Origin: Capsicum annuum
Taxonomy: Eukaryota; Streptophyta; Magnoliopsida; Solanales; Solanaceae
NCBI RefSeq assembly: GCF_002878395.1
Contig: NC_061116.1
Coordinates: forward strand, 118,925,019 to 118,989,018
Length of the DNA: 64,000 nt
Direction of reading: 5' to 3'
Made by a program: the position numbers and the translations under genes. Numbering within the stretch: position 1 is the first letter of the stretch; every line of letters starts with the position of its first letter. Under the pieces are notes generated by a model, which saw nothing but the letters and a program-made list of their open reading frames with translations, was not told the DNA's origin and ran no database searches. Below, piece after piece: positions 33,768-45,399 of the stretch.

Positions 33768-34700
33768 CTCCCAGATTACACCTCTAAAAATTATAAAGCG
33801 GTCACTGAATCAACTATAGAACCCAATAAGGTTGGGCTCGATCCCATGAGGAATAGGCTAAAATTTTGTCAAGAGTTTGTCTACATAACCAACAATTTAG
33901 TAAATAAAAAGGAACGTCATAGTAATAGTTGTTTCTTCATTGGATGGTGATTAATATGAGACAAACACTTGGACTGTGATCCCCATGACTTCATAACTCC
34001 ATAGGCTGTTCGTGCTAGAAGAATCTCGATACCTTGTCTGTAATATCTAATAATATATGTATCATCTATCTATCTCTTGACCTTGGTTAAATGAATTTCA
34101 CTCATCTACTCCCGAACTTAGGGCATTGCTTTACTAACCCTTGTTTAGTGATCTCTTATTAACTATTTTGATTAAGGCTCATGTTAATTAGATAAAGGTC
34201 GATAGCTTTAAATTTCTGTTGTTATCTCCTTTTTCCAATCTCTAACTCTCTCTCTCTCTCTCTCTCGAGCAAGTATAGAATACAAGCAAGTTTCTAACAT
34301 TTGCAACTATCAAGAAAACAATCAAATTAAAGTAAATACTAATACATGTAAGCACAATGGTCTAGAATAACTTTGCACTTAACCCATTTTGTTAATTCAT
34401 CATGGTTATCATAATCCTAGTTATGGAGCTTTGCTACTTATGATCGTAAACATGAAATAAGAATTCATAGATGAAAGCATAATTTTACACTTTCAAGAAT
34501 AAGAAGGAAAGTCCAAAATCTCAAATTGGATAAAACCCTAAAAACCCGTGTCAATAATTCCAGTGTCAAGACTATGTTTTTGAACTTCAAAGTAATGTAA
34601 TAATGTGTAACCTTCAACAAAAAATCTAATAAGAGTATTTATAGACACAATAACCTTTTCCTAAACAAAATAGGATTACAAAAGTCGATAGTGATGATGT
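33768..34700 (-). repeat. Athila/Tat-like LTR fragment 1
   Basis: The left part (33770-33850: TTACACCTC...GCGGTCACTG...AATAAGGTTGGGCTCGATCCCATGAGGAATAG) is clearly related to the starts of the fragment at 34701 and the LTRs at 42492 and 50959. A TATA-like TCTATAAATACTC lies on the minus strand (complement of 34636-34648). CT microsatellite at 34240-34265. Truncated at its left terminus. Confidence 0.65.
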
Positions 34701-36040
34701 GATAACGCCTAAGCTACACCTTCATCTGAAGATTATGCGGTCACTGTGAAATATAGTAACCCCAAAAAGGTTGGGATAGAATCCCAAGGTAATATGTGGA
34801 ATAGTGGCTCTCAGCTATTGTAATCAATGGGAGAAATTAGAAAAGTAAATGAGGGGATTTGAGTAGCAATATCAAACAAGTAGCTAATATCAACTTCGGT
34901 TGTAATCAGTCGTAGGTGAATACAAGGATTTTGTTCCCCCTGGATTCTCAACTTTGTAGTCTTATCATGCTTTACTGAGCCAACCTAATACCTTGCATGT
35001 AGAATCTGATAAGTTATGTACCATCATCAGTCTTGTAGACGAGCAAATAGATTTCACCCTTTACCTTTTGAGTCTCATCTTGTCACCTTATTAACCCTTA
35101 TCTTGATCCCAATTAACTATTTCTATTTGAGTCTCTACTTATTAGATGACAGCTAACCAACTTACTTAGATAATACCTAGTAGTGTGGATTGTCAGTTAC
35201 ACTTCAAATTACTGTTGTAGTTATCTTTTCCTAGTCACTACTCCTCTTTTGGAATAAGTAGCAATAATCTAGGTGGGATCCTAATGTTTGCAACCTCTAA
35301 TATATCTATTAAACTGAATATAATACAATGCATGCATGCTTGTGAAATAAAAAAATATTCATGATTAAAAGCATAAGATGAAATCATAATAATCATAAGT
35401 AAAACCCTAAAACTTTAATTGAATTAATCAACCAAAATCAATACAAGAGAATTCTAAGACCAAAATCGAATCTCAAAATCAAAATATATTTGTAAGTATC
35501 AAGAGTATGTAACTTCTACTAAAAAACACATAGACGGTACTTTTAGTACATGAGGAAATCCTAAAATTAAAGCTTGGATGGAAAAGGACAAAAATGGGCT
35601 GGTGGCTACTTATGTGGGTCCACATACGGCCAGGCCTTGGGCACATATGCTATATGCGGCCTGAGGATGGGCGCATGTAGACACTTATATGTGCCAAAAA
35701 AATTTCCTACCGCTTCTTCTCTCAGGATTTTGGACTTTTGGCACTTACCTTACCCAAATGTACTACATGTGGTCCACATGCGCTACATGTGGTCCACATG
35801 CGCTACATGTGGTCCACATGCGCTACATGTGGTCCATATGTTCTACATGTGGTCTACATGTTGACATAGGTAAGTGTCAGAAGTTTTTGTTTAGCTCATT
35901 CACTCTCTGGATCTTCAATTCTGGTACTTACCTTAGTCTTATACAGACCACATGTGCTATATGTGGTCCACATATAGACATAGGTAAGTTTTAGGCCTTT
36001 TAATACTAGCAAGCAAGATTCAAATCTTCAACTTTCATCA
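34701..36040 (-). repeat. Athila/Tat-like LTR fragment 2
   Basis: Starts TGTGATAACGCCTAAGCTAC at 34700, related to TGATAACGCTCAAACTAC at 42492. It lies in tandem with fragment 1. It contains the 20 bp minisatellite at 35761-35860. The apparent 96- and 101-codon frames at 35574-35994 are products of that repeat and are not genes. Its far end is approximate. Confidence 0.65.
35761..35860. repeat. 20 bp hairpin minisatellite, five units
   Basis: Five contiguous 20 bp units (CGCTACATGTGGTCCACATG type). Each contains CATGTGG-T-CCACATG, a perfect 7 bp stem. Units 2-4 are nearly identical, units 1 and 5 diverge at their edges. A further isolated unit lies at about 35946-35975. Confidence 0.92.
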
Positions 36041-36599
36041 TATGTGTTGGTCACGTACATATGGAAATTGTCATGAATACCCAAAATTGATCAAGTAAGT
36101 AGACAAAAAGTCTATTTTCATTTTTTCATGAACTTAGCATCTAAAACCTAGTTTCCTGTAAAACATAACCAAAAAACATCATGTCTAACAAAACAACCTA
36201 ACAAACTTAGCATCAACACCAAGAATTAAATTAGAACAATAAAGACTTTATCTCTCTAGATGATAGGTTCTCTCGTGAAAGTTAAATGGTGAGAAAAATG
36301 AAAGCTGGAGGGAGAGATAAACACATCTCGTGAGATAAGACAAAAAAAGTAGAATGGTAGAAGGGTATTACTTAGTTGGGGGACTCAAACAAGATGAGGA
36401 ATGCAAATTTATTACAAGGAATTCTCCCTTTGATGATGATGCAAATCTCGAAGGGTCAAAATGAGGTAACACCAAATTTAAGTAGGAATAAATCAACATA
36501 AGGTAAGATGAGTTCTGGGAAAACTAAATGGGATGATAAAGTTGAATAATTTGAAATGGGGGAAAATTGAAAGACCTAAATTCGAAAGATAAAGCTAGT
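36041..36599. other. Unassigned, possibly LINE 5' leader
   Basis: About 560 bp between the LTR fragment and recognisable LINE ORF1. No frame assigned; it could be the 5' untranslated part of the LINE. Confidence 0.35.
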
Positions 36600-36644
36600 C
36601 CATCATGGAGCAAAATCATAGGCAAGCAATGAATAACTAAGGGA

Positions 36645-37400
36645 TTTGACCTGTGAGTGATGGTAAGAACAAATCGCCTATGAAGATTATGAAGGAAGAT
36701 GTATTTGAGGAGATAAAATACTGGTCGACCACAGTTATATGCTATGTTGTGGGTTTAAATCCACCACAAATAGTCATGGAAGGATACTTTAATAGAATAT
36801 GGAAATATAAGGGTATTGATAAAGTAGCACAAGTAAACAAGGGTGTATTTCTAGTTTAATTCCATCAAATAAAAGACCAGGAGAAGGTTGTAGAGAAAGG
36901 GGTCCAAATATTTGATAGGAAACCTGTTATTGTTAAATTGTGGAAGGATGATATTGATCTTACTGAGGAGAATATGGAGAAATCCCAATTTGGATAAGGC
37001 TAGTCGGATTAGATGTTAACTATTAGGGGCAAAATGCGTTAACAAAGATTGAAAACTTCGTGGGTAGCCATCTAAAGACGGATAAATCTACCTCTAACAA
37101 AGAAAGATTGACATATGCAAGGATCCTAGTTGAAGTTCCTATCAATAAAGAATATCCTAGTGGGAATATGTTTAAAACTGAATTAAGGGTGATTGTGGAA
37201 CAACGAGTGGAGTATGAGTGGAAACCTGAATTGTGTTAATAATGCAAGAACTTTGGCCATGAGGTGGACTAGTGTCGGAAAAAATAATGAGAAGACACGT
37301 TAATGCAAAAGCAGGGTAATACAGAGGAGAACCTGCAGACTACTAATACTGTGCAGACAAATGGGTGGATTGAAGCTAATAGAGAAAAATAAAGAGGTCC
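36645..37400 (+). pseudogene. LINE ORF1 (DUF4283-type) remnant
   Basis: The first frame (36653-36859) reads KEDVFEEIKYWSTTVICYVV and GYFNRIWKYKGIDKVAQVNK, the opening of the DUF4283 domain found in plant LINE ORF1 and related RNA-binding proteins. After a TAA at about 36857 it continues FHQIKDQEKVVEKGVQIFDR and VIVKLWKDDIDLTEENME. Further on a knuckle of type C-x2-C-x4-H-x4-C keeps all four ligands (about 37233-37275), although three stops fall inside it. The protein binds LINE RNA. This copy is inactive. Confidence 0.8.
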
Positions 37401-37626
37401 ACACATATATTGAAAAGGAAAAGATGATCGGGGAGGGGGGGGAGGGATCTTAACCTATAAATTCAATGGCTCATAATACACAAGTGGTAACAAGTAATTA
37501 TTTTGATAAACTACCAGATGAAAAGCTACATAAGGCTTCTACAAGTGGATCAAGTCCTACGAGAAGGCAAGGTACTGGCCCTGGAAATAGAAACGGTGGG
37601 GAAGCCCCCATCCCTAATGGATAAAA

Positions 37627-38080
37627 TGGGGTTTTGGAATACTAGGGTGTTGAATATGTCTGACAAGCAGAGGGAAGTGATGCTTTTGCTGCACAACTCC
37701 CAAGTCAGCCTATTCAGCCTCCTATAAACAAAGATTAAGAGAGATAAAGCTCCTAGAGCCACTCATAATATTTGTGAGAGGTGGTCTTTCACAACCAACT
37801 TGCCCATGCACCCTAGAGAAAGAATATGGGTAGTATGGAAGCCAATGATGTTTGATGTAAATATTCATATGATAACAGAGTAGCGGATTCACTGTGAAGT
37901 TCATTAGAAAGGGATACTAAAAAAATGAGTATTGTGTTTTTGTATGGATTTCAATGAAGGTTTGTGAAGATCCTTATGGGAGAGCATAGGTCATATCCAT
38001 ATATTTGTGCAGGGGCCTTGGGCATTATGGGTAATTACAATTATATATTGCATAAGGAGGAGAGAGTGGGGAGAATAGTC
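37627..38080 (+). pseudogene. LINE ORF2 endonuclease N-terminal remnant
   Basis: From 37627 the frame starts MGFWNTRVLNMSDKQREVML and continues to NSQVSLFSLL, the conserved opening of the LINE endonuclease (the WN motif and the region that precedes the catalytic glutamate). A stop at 37725 is followed, in another frame, by ERIWVVWKPMMFDVNIHMIT and, near 38000-38045, phrases like HISIYLCRGLGHYG. The asparagine/aspartate and histidine catalytic motifs farther on are absent because the piece ends at the gypsy D LTR. The enzyme would nick target DNA to prime reverse transcription. Confidence 0.78.
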
Positions 38081-38082
38081 AC

Positions 38083-38469
38083 ATAAGCAGATGATGAGTC
38101 CTCCTACTTCGCGGACTTAAGTTAGATATTATTTATGTGCTTTACTTTTTTACACATAAGTATTGTTTAGTGATAGTTGGAGTCGCTCCCCAGCTATCTA
38201 TAGTCAGTATAGTAGAGGCTTTACAGATGTCAGTTAGAGTTTGTCTTATAATTTCAATCCTTCTTTTCAGACTATATCAAAATGTAAAATTATATCAGTA
38301 TTATATTTTCATAGATTCCATCATTATTATGTTTCCACATAGTAAACTCAGTTATTCTATACATATTTTATTAGTTGTTTATCAGTATGCTAGTTCATGG
38401 GTTAACTTGGGATCACATGTGGTCCTAAGCACCGTGTGATGTCTCGAGATAGATTTTTAGAGTATTACA
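38083..38469 (+). repeat. Truncated 5' LTR of gypsy D (U5 side)
   Basis: Matches 53650-54023 phrase by phrase (GATGA(G/T)AAGTCCTCCTA, CCCCAGCTATCTATAGTCAG, GATGTCTCGAGATAGATTTTT) and ends GAGTATTACA, the counterpart of GGGGCGTTACA. The left part was lost at the LINE junction. Confidence 0.9.
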
Positions 38470-38472
38470 AAC

Positions 38473-38485
38473 TTGGTATCAGAGC
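38473..38485 (+). promoter_or_regulatory. Primer binding site of gypsy D
   Basis: TTGGTATCAGAGC, four bases after the LTR end; initiator tRNA-Met type. Confidence 0.88.
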
Positions 38486-40904
38486 ACAAGGTTCAAGTAT
38501 CATAGGGTGTCTGTGAAGACGTGTCTATTAGAGTCTTCCAGAATGGTACAGAGACATATGTACTTTTCTTTGAGAGGTTATGAGGCATTTAAGAAAAGTT
38601 TCCTTTCTTTCCTACTCTAGATCGTGCAGTAAAGTTGTTTTCTCAAAATATTCTGTCTATTTGTGTGTTACCCCAAAATTCCTCATCTATGTATTATTCT
38701 TGAGATAACATGATTATCAAGTTTTAGTTTCTCCCTAAATAACGCTATCATATTTACTAGCAGAAACTTTAACAGTCACATAAGGGGCTTGTGAGGAGCT
38801 CCCTAGTCTATTAAGTTCCTTAAGTTGAAAGGTATGTCCTCATCCTTATGAGTTGTTCAGTTGAGGTAGAATTAGATATGTATTCAGATTTCCCATTGAC
38901 CCTTTTAATATAGGTAGTGCTCATGAGAGGAGATAGTATAAACCAGATTGTTAAGCGTAGTGTGCATTCGACAGATTTTGCAAACTTTAGTGTTATGATT
39001 TATAAAATAGTAGAGCCTTATAGTTGGAAGTATGGGTATAGAAGAGTAGTGACAAGAAAAGTGGGAATGACGATTGATAGAATGTATAAAGATAACCTTA
39101 GGCATGTTTTCTAGTTTTGTTAAGGTGATATGTCCTTGTATGCTAGTTTAGTGAAGGATAGAGAATGGGTTATTAGTTAAGGTAGATTGTTGTCTGCTTG
39201 AAGTACTGAAAGAGTTATTAATGGTATGTATTGTATTTGAAAGGTATAGGATATTAAAGAAGTGTTTGGTGGTTTAGTATCGTTAATTTCGGCTTTCCTT
39301 GAGGTTATAAAAAAATGTTTTAGTTTAAAATTAAGGAGCTATGATAGTAGTCTAGATGTATAGAAGGGTAAATAGTAATGATGTGTAGAAGGAGGATGTG
39401 TTAATGGATTAAGATAAGATAGGCCATATGATTGTGATCAATTATTGTTGTAAAGTTCTAATGCACTAGTGTTTCTTGATATTCTATTTTATAGCTTCCA
39501 AATGAGAATTGTTTATAAGGCGGGTTGTTAAGTCATGTCTAGCACTAGACATTAAGTTTGAAGTGGATGTAATGATTTCTTAGTTAGTGATGCTAGTTAT
39601 ATGAAAGTGATCTAGTAGGATTGAACAGTGTGTGCAAGAGCTTAAGTTTATTTATTCGTAATTTAGTATAATGTTACAGGTATGATGTAGAGGTGTGACC
39701 AAGGTTATATGGGGTTCTAAGGTTATTACGTGTTGTGAGTGGTTAGTAATACTATTGAGTTGCTAAGTGGAAGAATATTAGTTAGATGGTTTATCGTGCT
39801 CTAAATAGCTAAGTTAAGGAGTTTTGATTTATAGTGTTGAGCCTTTTGATATGATCTTGATTCTCATGGTTTAGAAAAAAATATAAGTTTAGAGATGTGA
39901 TATTATGTGATATTAGTAGAGTATGAAGGAAGTTTGTATGGTTCATCAAGGGTTTAGAAATATCCATGTTAAGTGAAGATTCTAAGTTAGTGAGTGTTTA
40001 AGTTGTTATATGATGACTTTTGGGACTATAGAAATCTAAGGATTGAATCTTAGAAGAAGGCATTAGCATTGGGAGTTACGCATTAAGATACAGTCCTTTA
40101 GGGTAAGTTTAGTTTTATGTGTATTGATTCACGCCAGACTCTAGAGTAAAGTGATTTCAGTTTAGATTAGAGCTTATTCAGTGATCCATAGACTTAGAAT
40201 GATGGCTTAAAGTTAAGGGGGATATGATACAATAAGTAACTAAGTCAGACTTCCAGATTCTAGTAGTGATGATGAATACTTGTGTAGATGGGAGAAATTA
40301 AATGTGTTATGTTTGGGAAGATTATTGTATGCTTATTTTATGTAGGTCTATAAATGGAGGAATATTGAGGTGAAGCTTTTTTTTTTTGTGTATGATTGGT
40401 TAGTTGGGGATATTTTAGGTGTGTCTTCCTAAGAATTGAATAGTGCATGGAAGTTGTTATTGATAAAAGTATTAGAGAATTTGAGAAAGATGCTTTCATG
40501 AGTGTTTGTTTGGAAGTGCATACGTGGTTATGAAGATAAGCTTGAATGTCATGTTTGTATATATGTGGATGGATGCATTGCATGTTAGTGAGATCCTAGT
40601 AGAAGGTTGAATGTAGTTGTTGAAGTGGAATGTACAGTATGAGTTAACCTGTTTAGCCAGTAATTCAGTCTAGCATCCATACATGCAAGTTTCTATGGTT
40701 TTCAATTTTCCCATCTAGTCATATCATTCTAAAAGAAAATTAGTTCACTTTGTGTAATTTATGAAATCATCTCAGTTCATGCATCATGCATTGGTTTCAG
40801 ATTCAGATATTAAGTTATAATTCAATTGTAAGTATCCTGTGTATCATCTCAGTCTTTTCCTAGTATTTCAACCATAGCAGTATCATTTGGGGGCGAACGA
40901 TCCC

Positions 40905-40914
40905 AAGGGGGAGA
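40905..40914 (+). promoter_or_regulatory. Upstream (extra) polypurine tract
   Basis: AAGGGGGAGA followed by TGTCGTAATACCCCGAG, which looks like a purine tract plus LTR start. It lies 290 bp before the tract that adjoins the complete LTR. Confidence 0.6.
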
Positions 40915-41192
40915 TGTCGTAATACCCCGAGTTTTCATATCATAAACCTCTCATTTTTCTCACGAAATCAGATCCATCCTACAGTAATGGTTACTCATAA
41001 GTTGGCGCTCTCGTTTCTATCTTAGCCATATAACTATTTTCTTGAGAATTCATGCACTAGCAGATCAGTTCAGTAGCTCATTATGTTTAAGATTCAGTTA
41101 TTCAGTTTATTTCAGTTGTGCATGATAGCTTATAACCTCAGATTCCTCAGTAATTTTAGATTAATTATCTATATTCGAGGACGAATATTCCC

Positions 41193-41204
41193 AAGGGGAG
41201 ATAT
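41193..41204 (+). promoter_or_regulatory. Polypurine tract of gypsy D
   Basis: AAGGGGAGATAT directly before TGTAACACCCC. Preceded by GACGAATATTCCC, as in gypsy B. Confidence 0.8.
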
Positions 41205-42491
41205 TGTAACACCCCATGTTTTTCCTAGCTTAAAATTCATTCCTAGAGTGTTAAGAGTGGGCTTAAAAAATGAATAACCTTTATTTCATATGGAATTTTC
41301 CAGATTTATACCTTCCACTAGGTGAAAAATTGAATAAGCTTTCCATCGATATCAAATTTGTCCAAATCCGACACTCGGTGAAGAAGTTTGAGAATTTTTA
41401 GTATTGCAGTGTCCTACCTGGTCACTCACCGTGTCGCGGTGGATGCCAAAACAGCAATCATCACATTCCAGTGGACCTCCATGATATTGATGCATCGTAG
41501 AGAGATCCAAGTTTCCAATTATCAATTTCTAGTTGCGCAATGCGATAGAACTGCATCGCGCCAGAGTGCAAATTCATACTCATCTTTTTCCAGTAGCTTA
41601 ACGCTATTTCACCGTGTCGTGGTGAAGGTGTAATTTCTGTACTCTTGATCCATAATTCAAATTCTTGTGTCATAACTTTAATCCTAATTATGTGAAGTTC
41701 TTATTAGGTGAATAATATTCATAAAAGTCACTTTGAGCCAAGTGGAGCTAAGAACATTAGATTCATTCAAAGTTTGGTGTCCAATTCTACAGGGGTCAAC
41801 TTTGAAAGTGCATAAATTTTGATATATGCATAATATTTTAGTTCAAGACCCACTAAATTTTATATAATTGAATTAGCTTTCCAACGATATCAATTTTGGC
41901 TAAAACCAATACCCGGGCAAAAGGTTATAGCCATTTTAGTGTGAGGCAGTAAGCTACCGCGATGGTACCGCGTCACGGTAAAGGACAAAATCGGGATGCG
42001 GGTTACGAATTTCTACTTTAAATTAATGAGGGGCATTGTGACATTTTCCTCCCTCAACCGAGGTCGTAATATAACAATGTATAGCCACCATTGGAGCATT
42101 ATTTTGCCCCCATTATCCTACTTTACTCCCAAGAACAAACCCTAATTAATTCTCTTCAAGATTCATCCATTCCATCACCTTCTATTCAAGAAAACAATCA
42201 AGAATTAAGCTTTCTATTCCAATTTCAAGAAAATCACTCATGAATATTCCCAAGAACATTAATTTGAGTTTTTTTCTTCAAGAAACAATATTCAAGAACA
42301 CAAATAGGAATTCAAGTCAACTTATTTATCAATTCTCTTTCAAAAGAGAAACCTAAAGCTCAAATTACTCTCCCAGAAATCCAATTTTTCCTCATCAATT
42401 CTCCAAGATAGTTCAAGATTAAGAATTTTAAATTCAAGAAACCCAAGAAGTCATCTTGAAAATTATAATAGGAATCCAAGATTCAAGCTTC
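41205..42491 (+). repeat. 3' LTR of gypsy D, first part
   Basis: Starts TGTAACACCCCATG and runs to the insertion site of the Athila/Tat-like element. It contains CACCGTGTCGCGGTGGATGCC-type inverted phrases (41425-41450, 41610-41630). The last 350 bp look like a pyrimidine/CAAGAA-rich leader. Confidence 0.85.
42487..42491. repeat. Target-site duplication GCTTC (left)
   Basis: GCTTC, repeated exactly at 52334-52338 after the right LTR. Confidence 0.9.
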
Positions 42492-43865
42492 TGATAACGC
42501 TCAAACTACACTCTTACACGAGTGTAAGCGATCGTTGTCAATACAAAACCCAACTAGGTGGGGGTTGAATCCCATAAGGAATAGGGTGTGAACTCAAGTT
42601 TTTTACGAAATAATTCACTGGTAGTTTACTGTTTCCTGAAATGGGGGTTTAAATTTCTCAGGCAATTGTTAGACACATTGAGATTAATGTTTGTAATCAA
42701 TATTTTATGAAATAACCGGGATTATGTTCACTAGGGTTTATGGTATATGATAGATACTACAATTAACTCAAGATTCTCACGGTGGTTAGGATGACAAGCT
42801 ATCTCTATTGATAGTATGCTCGAATTTCTCTCGACCTATTCAAGCGTCTAATTTCCTAATCCTCTCGAACTTAGGGAATCAGAACTCATTGCCCAGATTT
42901 TACCTCAGGTTAATCAACCTTGTTACATCGCTGATTATTAAATGAAGCCTTTCCGAATCCCTATCGATAATTCACTTCCTACTATTTATGATTTCTTTCT
43001 CAAGCAAACCAAAGTAGGTACGCCTATTGTTTGCAACCAACAGATATAATTTAGAATATCAGAATTACCAAGAAATCCTAACACCTATTAAACCTTGAGT
43101 AATTAATCAACATCTTATCATGACCTAACCCTAGATTTCATAACCCAGTTTAAGAGTGTTTAGCTACTCATGATGCAGGAAATAAGCACACAAGTTGAAG
43201 TAATAATTAAAAGGGTTAACTTACAATAATGAAGGAAATCAAAAGTGTTGTTCCAATTGAATCAAAAGGAAAACCACCAAAATATTTGTCTTCTCGAGAG
43301 AGAGAGAGAGAAGAAAAAGTCATATGTTGTAGGATATGTCAATTAATTGATGGATAATAGAAAAATCCTAAAATAAGGATTTAAATAGTTAACCCTAAAT
43401 AAGGAAATAAAATTGAAATTTCAGATGTTCTTCAGAATAGATGACGGCGATTGTGATGGCCTATCATGATTTTGATGGCCTGTCATGGACGTCGTCAACT
43501 TCTCTGAAAATACAGCTTCTGCTGCCTAAGGTTGACGAGGACAGTGACAGCCTATAAGGATCTTGACGACGTGTCATGAAGGTCGTCACAAACTTTCTGC
43601 AACTCTTCTCTTCTGTTTAAGTTTGATGGCATCCTTGATAGCCTATCACCAGGCTGACAACGTGTCATGGATGTCGTCAGCCATACTTAGCTCTTTATTT
43701 GCTTCCGATTTCATACTTTTTGCTTCCTTTATTTTTGGTTCTCCTTCTTATCTACTTTTACTGCAAAACCAAAGTAAACTAATAAAAAATGACTAAAGTT
43801 GCTCAATACTTTGCAATTGTTTAGAGTTAAAAGCTTCAAATGTGTTAGCATGAGCTCATACATCA
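42492..43865 (-). repeat. 3' LTR of the Athila/Tat-like element
   Basis: Plus-strand ends TGATAACGCTC...ACATCA. Contains an AG microsatellite (43300-43313), a TATA-like region near 43378-43405 and three dyad-symmetric modules (about 43440-43497, 43530-43588, 43624-43680). Confidence 0.93.
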
Positions 43866-43877
43866 ACACCCTCAACT
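43866..43877 (-). promoter_or_regulatory. Polypurine tract of the Athila/Tat-like element
   Basis: On the minus strand AGTTGAGGGTGT adjoins the LTR start TGATGTATGAGC. The preceding GAGGACAAGCAATTGTTTAA phrase is typical of the Athila/Tat group. Confidence 0.75.
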
Positions 43878-45399
43878 TAAACAATTGCTTGTCCTCAAGC
43901 AACCTTAACATAACTAAGAGTATACAAAGTACAATTTGGTAGCTAACTACTCATATCAGTTCAGAATACATGCAACATCTTCAAGGTCAGTGAAAGTAAG
44001 AGCAACTGTGTATATTATTGAAACACCCATGCAACTCACAAGGCTCAAGATATGGCAAAAATTTTCAGCAATAACAACCCAACGCATACCCAAATCACAC
44101 TATCCGAACAAGACAGTGATTAGAAACATACCTAGTGTACCCTCACAATAAAGAAATCCCTTTTCACTCATATCAAAATTTATACACACAGGGATAAACA
44201 CAAGACTCACTCTCAGAATGAAGTTCCAACATTGTTCATCAAATGCCATAGGTTTTCCCTTATAGTCAGTACCCAAATTTTCAAACAGGTAAGTTAGGAT
44301 CACTATAGGGCTTTTCTTAATCTTGTAACGTAGGCTAGGGGCTGGTATGATATTGATGGATATTTCAAAGTGACTAAGCCTCCTTGACCCTACATTAGAC
44401 CCTAGGGGTTTAAACTCTTAACCTTCTTTTCTTCCCTTTTTTATTGATCATGCGTGCTCAAGGTGGATGCGGTCTTTTCAATTAACTAATTATCTTTTTA
44501 TCATTTTTTGTATAGTTTTCTCTTTTCTTATTTCTTTTTCACCGCACCCAACTCTTTATTCATCCTTCTCGTTCTACCTCTCTTCATACACAGATTGCAT
44601 CATGCACCCCTATAATAGCCACCCTCAACTTAGGTTATTTGCCTAAGTCAAGGTCCAAGTGTCCAAAGAGGACCAGGGCCAAGACAGGTTCATTATGATG
44701 TAAACGGGAAGGTGAAAGGTGTACAAGAAAAAAAATTGGCTATTTAGGCTCAAAGGGGGAGCAAGGGATATTATTCATATTGGGAAGGTCATTTAGGCTA
44801 ACGTGGGCTAACATGTAAAAATGGACTATGATCCTTTCCTAAAGCCTATCCGATGACCATGGCACGACTAATCGGGCAAGTTCTAGATTCAAAGTACAAT
44901 AGGAACTGAGCAAGACCTTACACACACTTGGAACACAAGTATCTTATATATCATTACTTATCTGGTTCATGCATTTGTTTAACACAGGTCATTCATTTTC
45001 CATACTAATGCCACAAAAAGATACACAGTGGTCACAATGGATGCAATTCACATAGTACATAATAGATCAGACCACTGGAGAAGTACTCATAAATCACAAA
45101 ATAAGCCAACTGCCTCAAGTACTTGTACTACTCCTAGTTATCTACAGACTATGTTACAACAATAATTTACCCTACACCCTCAACTTAATAATCAAATATA
45201 AAATGCACTAAGGGTTAGGGTATACCTGAAGACAGTCAAGCACGTGGATCCTGGGTCTTTGACCCTACTACTGTATTATTTGCTATCTTCTCCCCATCAG
45301 GAGTATCTAGCCTGGCGGTGGTCGGAGCCTGGATAGATAAAGCGCCTGCAGCCCTAGCTTAATTGGCTTCTTTCCATTTCTCATTATCAGCTGTAGACT
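43878..45399 (-). other. 3' non-coding tail of the Athila/Tat-like element
   Basis: About 1.5 kb between the extra ORF and the purine tract. No convincing frame. Phrases here (GTTAGGATCACTATAGGGCTTTTCTT..TTGTAACGTAGGCT at 44293-44335) recur in the second element at 60052-60110, so the tail is a shared part of the family. Confidence 0.6.

Larger units (their letters stand above)
36600..38082 (+). mobile_element. L1-type plant LINE fragment
   Basis: It contains an ORF1 (DUF4283-type RNA-binding protein with a zinc knuckle) followed by the start of ORF2 (apurinic-type endonuclease), the order of plant L1 LINEs. The element is cut at about 38082, where LTR sequence of gypsy D begins, so the reverse transcriptase and poly-A tail are missing. 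No target duplication can be seen. Confidence 0.8.
38486..41204 (+). other. Decayed or non-coding interior of gypsy D
   Basis: The first 150 bp resemble the start of gypsy interiors in this window (TAGGGTGTCTGTGAAGACGTG, GAGGTTATGAGGCATTT; compare 4616-4705). After that I find no gag or pol motif; frames are short and stops frequent. The stretch is rich in GT/AG phrases (39100-40600) and may be a heavily mutated pol. A second purine-tract/LTR-start motif occurs at 40905-40930. Confidence 0.5.

Noticed and set aside
35574..35994. Two overlapping open frames of 96 and 101 codons with Cys/His-rich repeats (HMRYMWSTCATCGPH type)
   Set aside because: They are translations of the 20 bp minisatellite within an LTR; a 20 bp unit cycles through frames, and there is no domain or gene context.
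37426..37450. G-rich run as a possible G-quadruplex or purine tract
   Set aside because: It lies between LINE ORF1 and ORF2 with no LTR start after it; only one interrupted G run.
38137..38439. 100-codon plus-strand frame with hydrophobic stretches
   Set aside because: It lies wholly in the 5' LTR remnant of gypsy D; its counterpart in the other LTR copy (53690-54000) does not preserve the frame.
41388..41633. 81-codon frame in the gypsy D LTR
   Set aside because: It is within an LTR with inverted CACCGTGTCGCGGTG-type phrases; no protein features.
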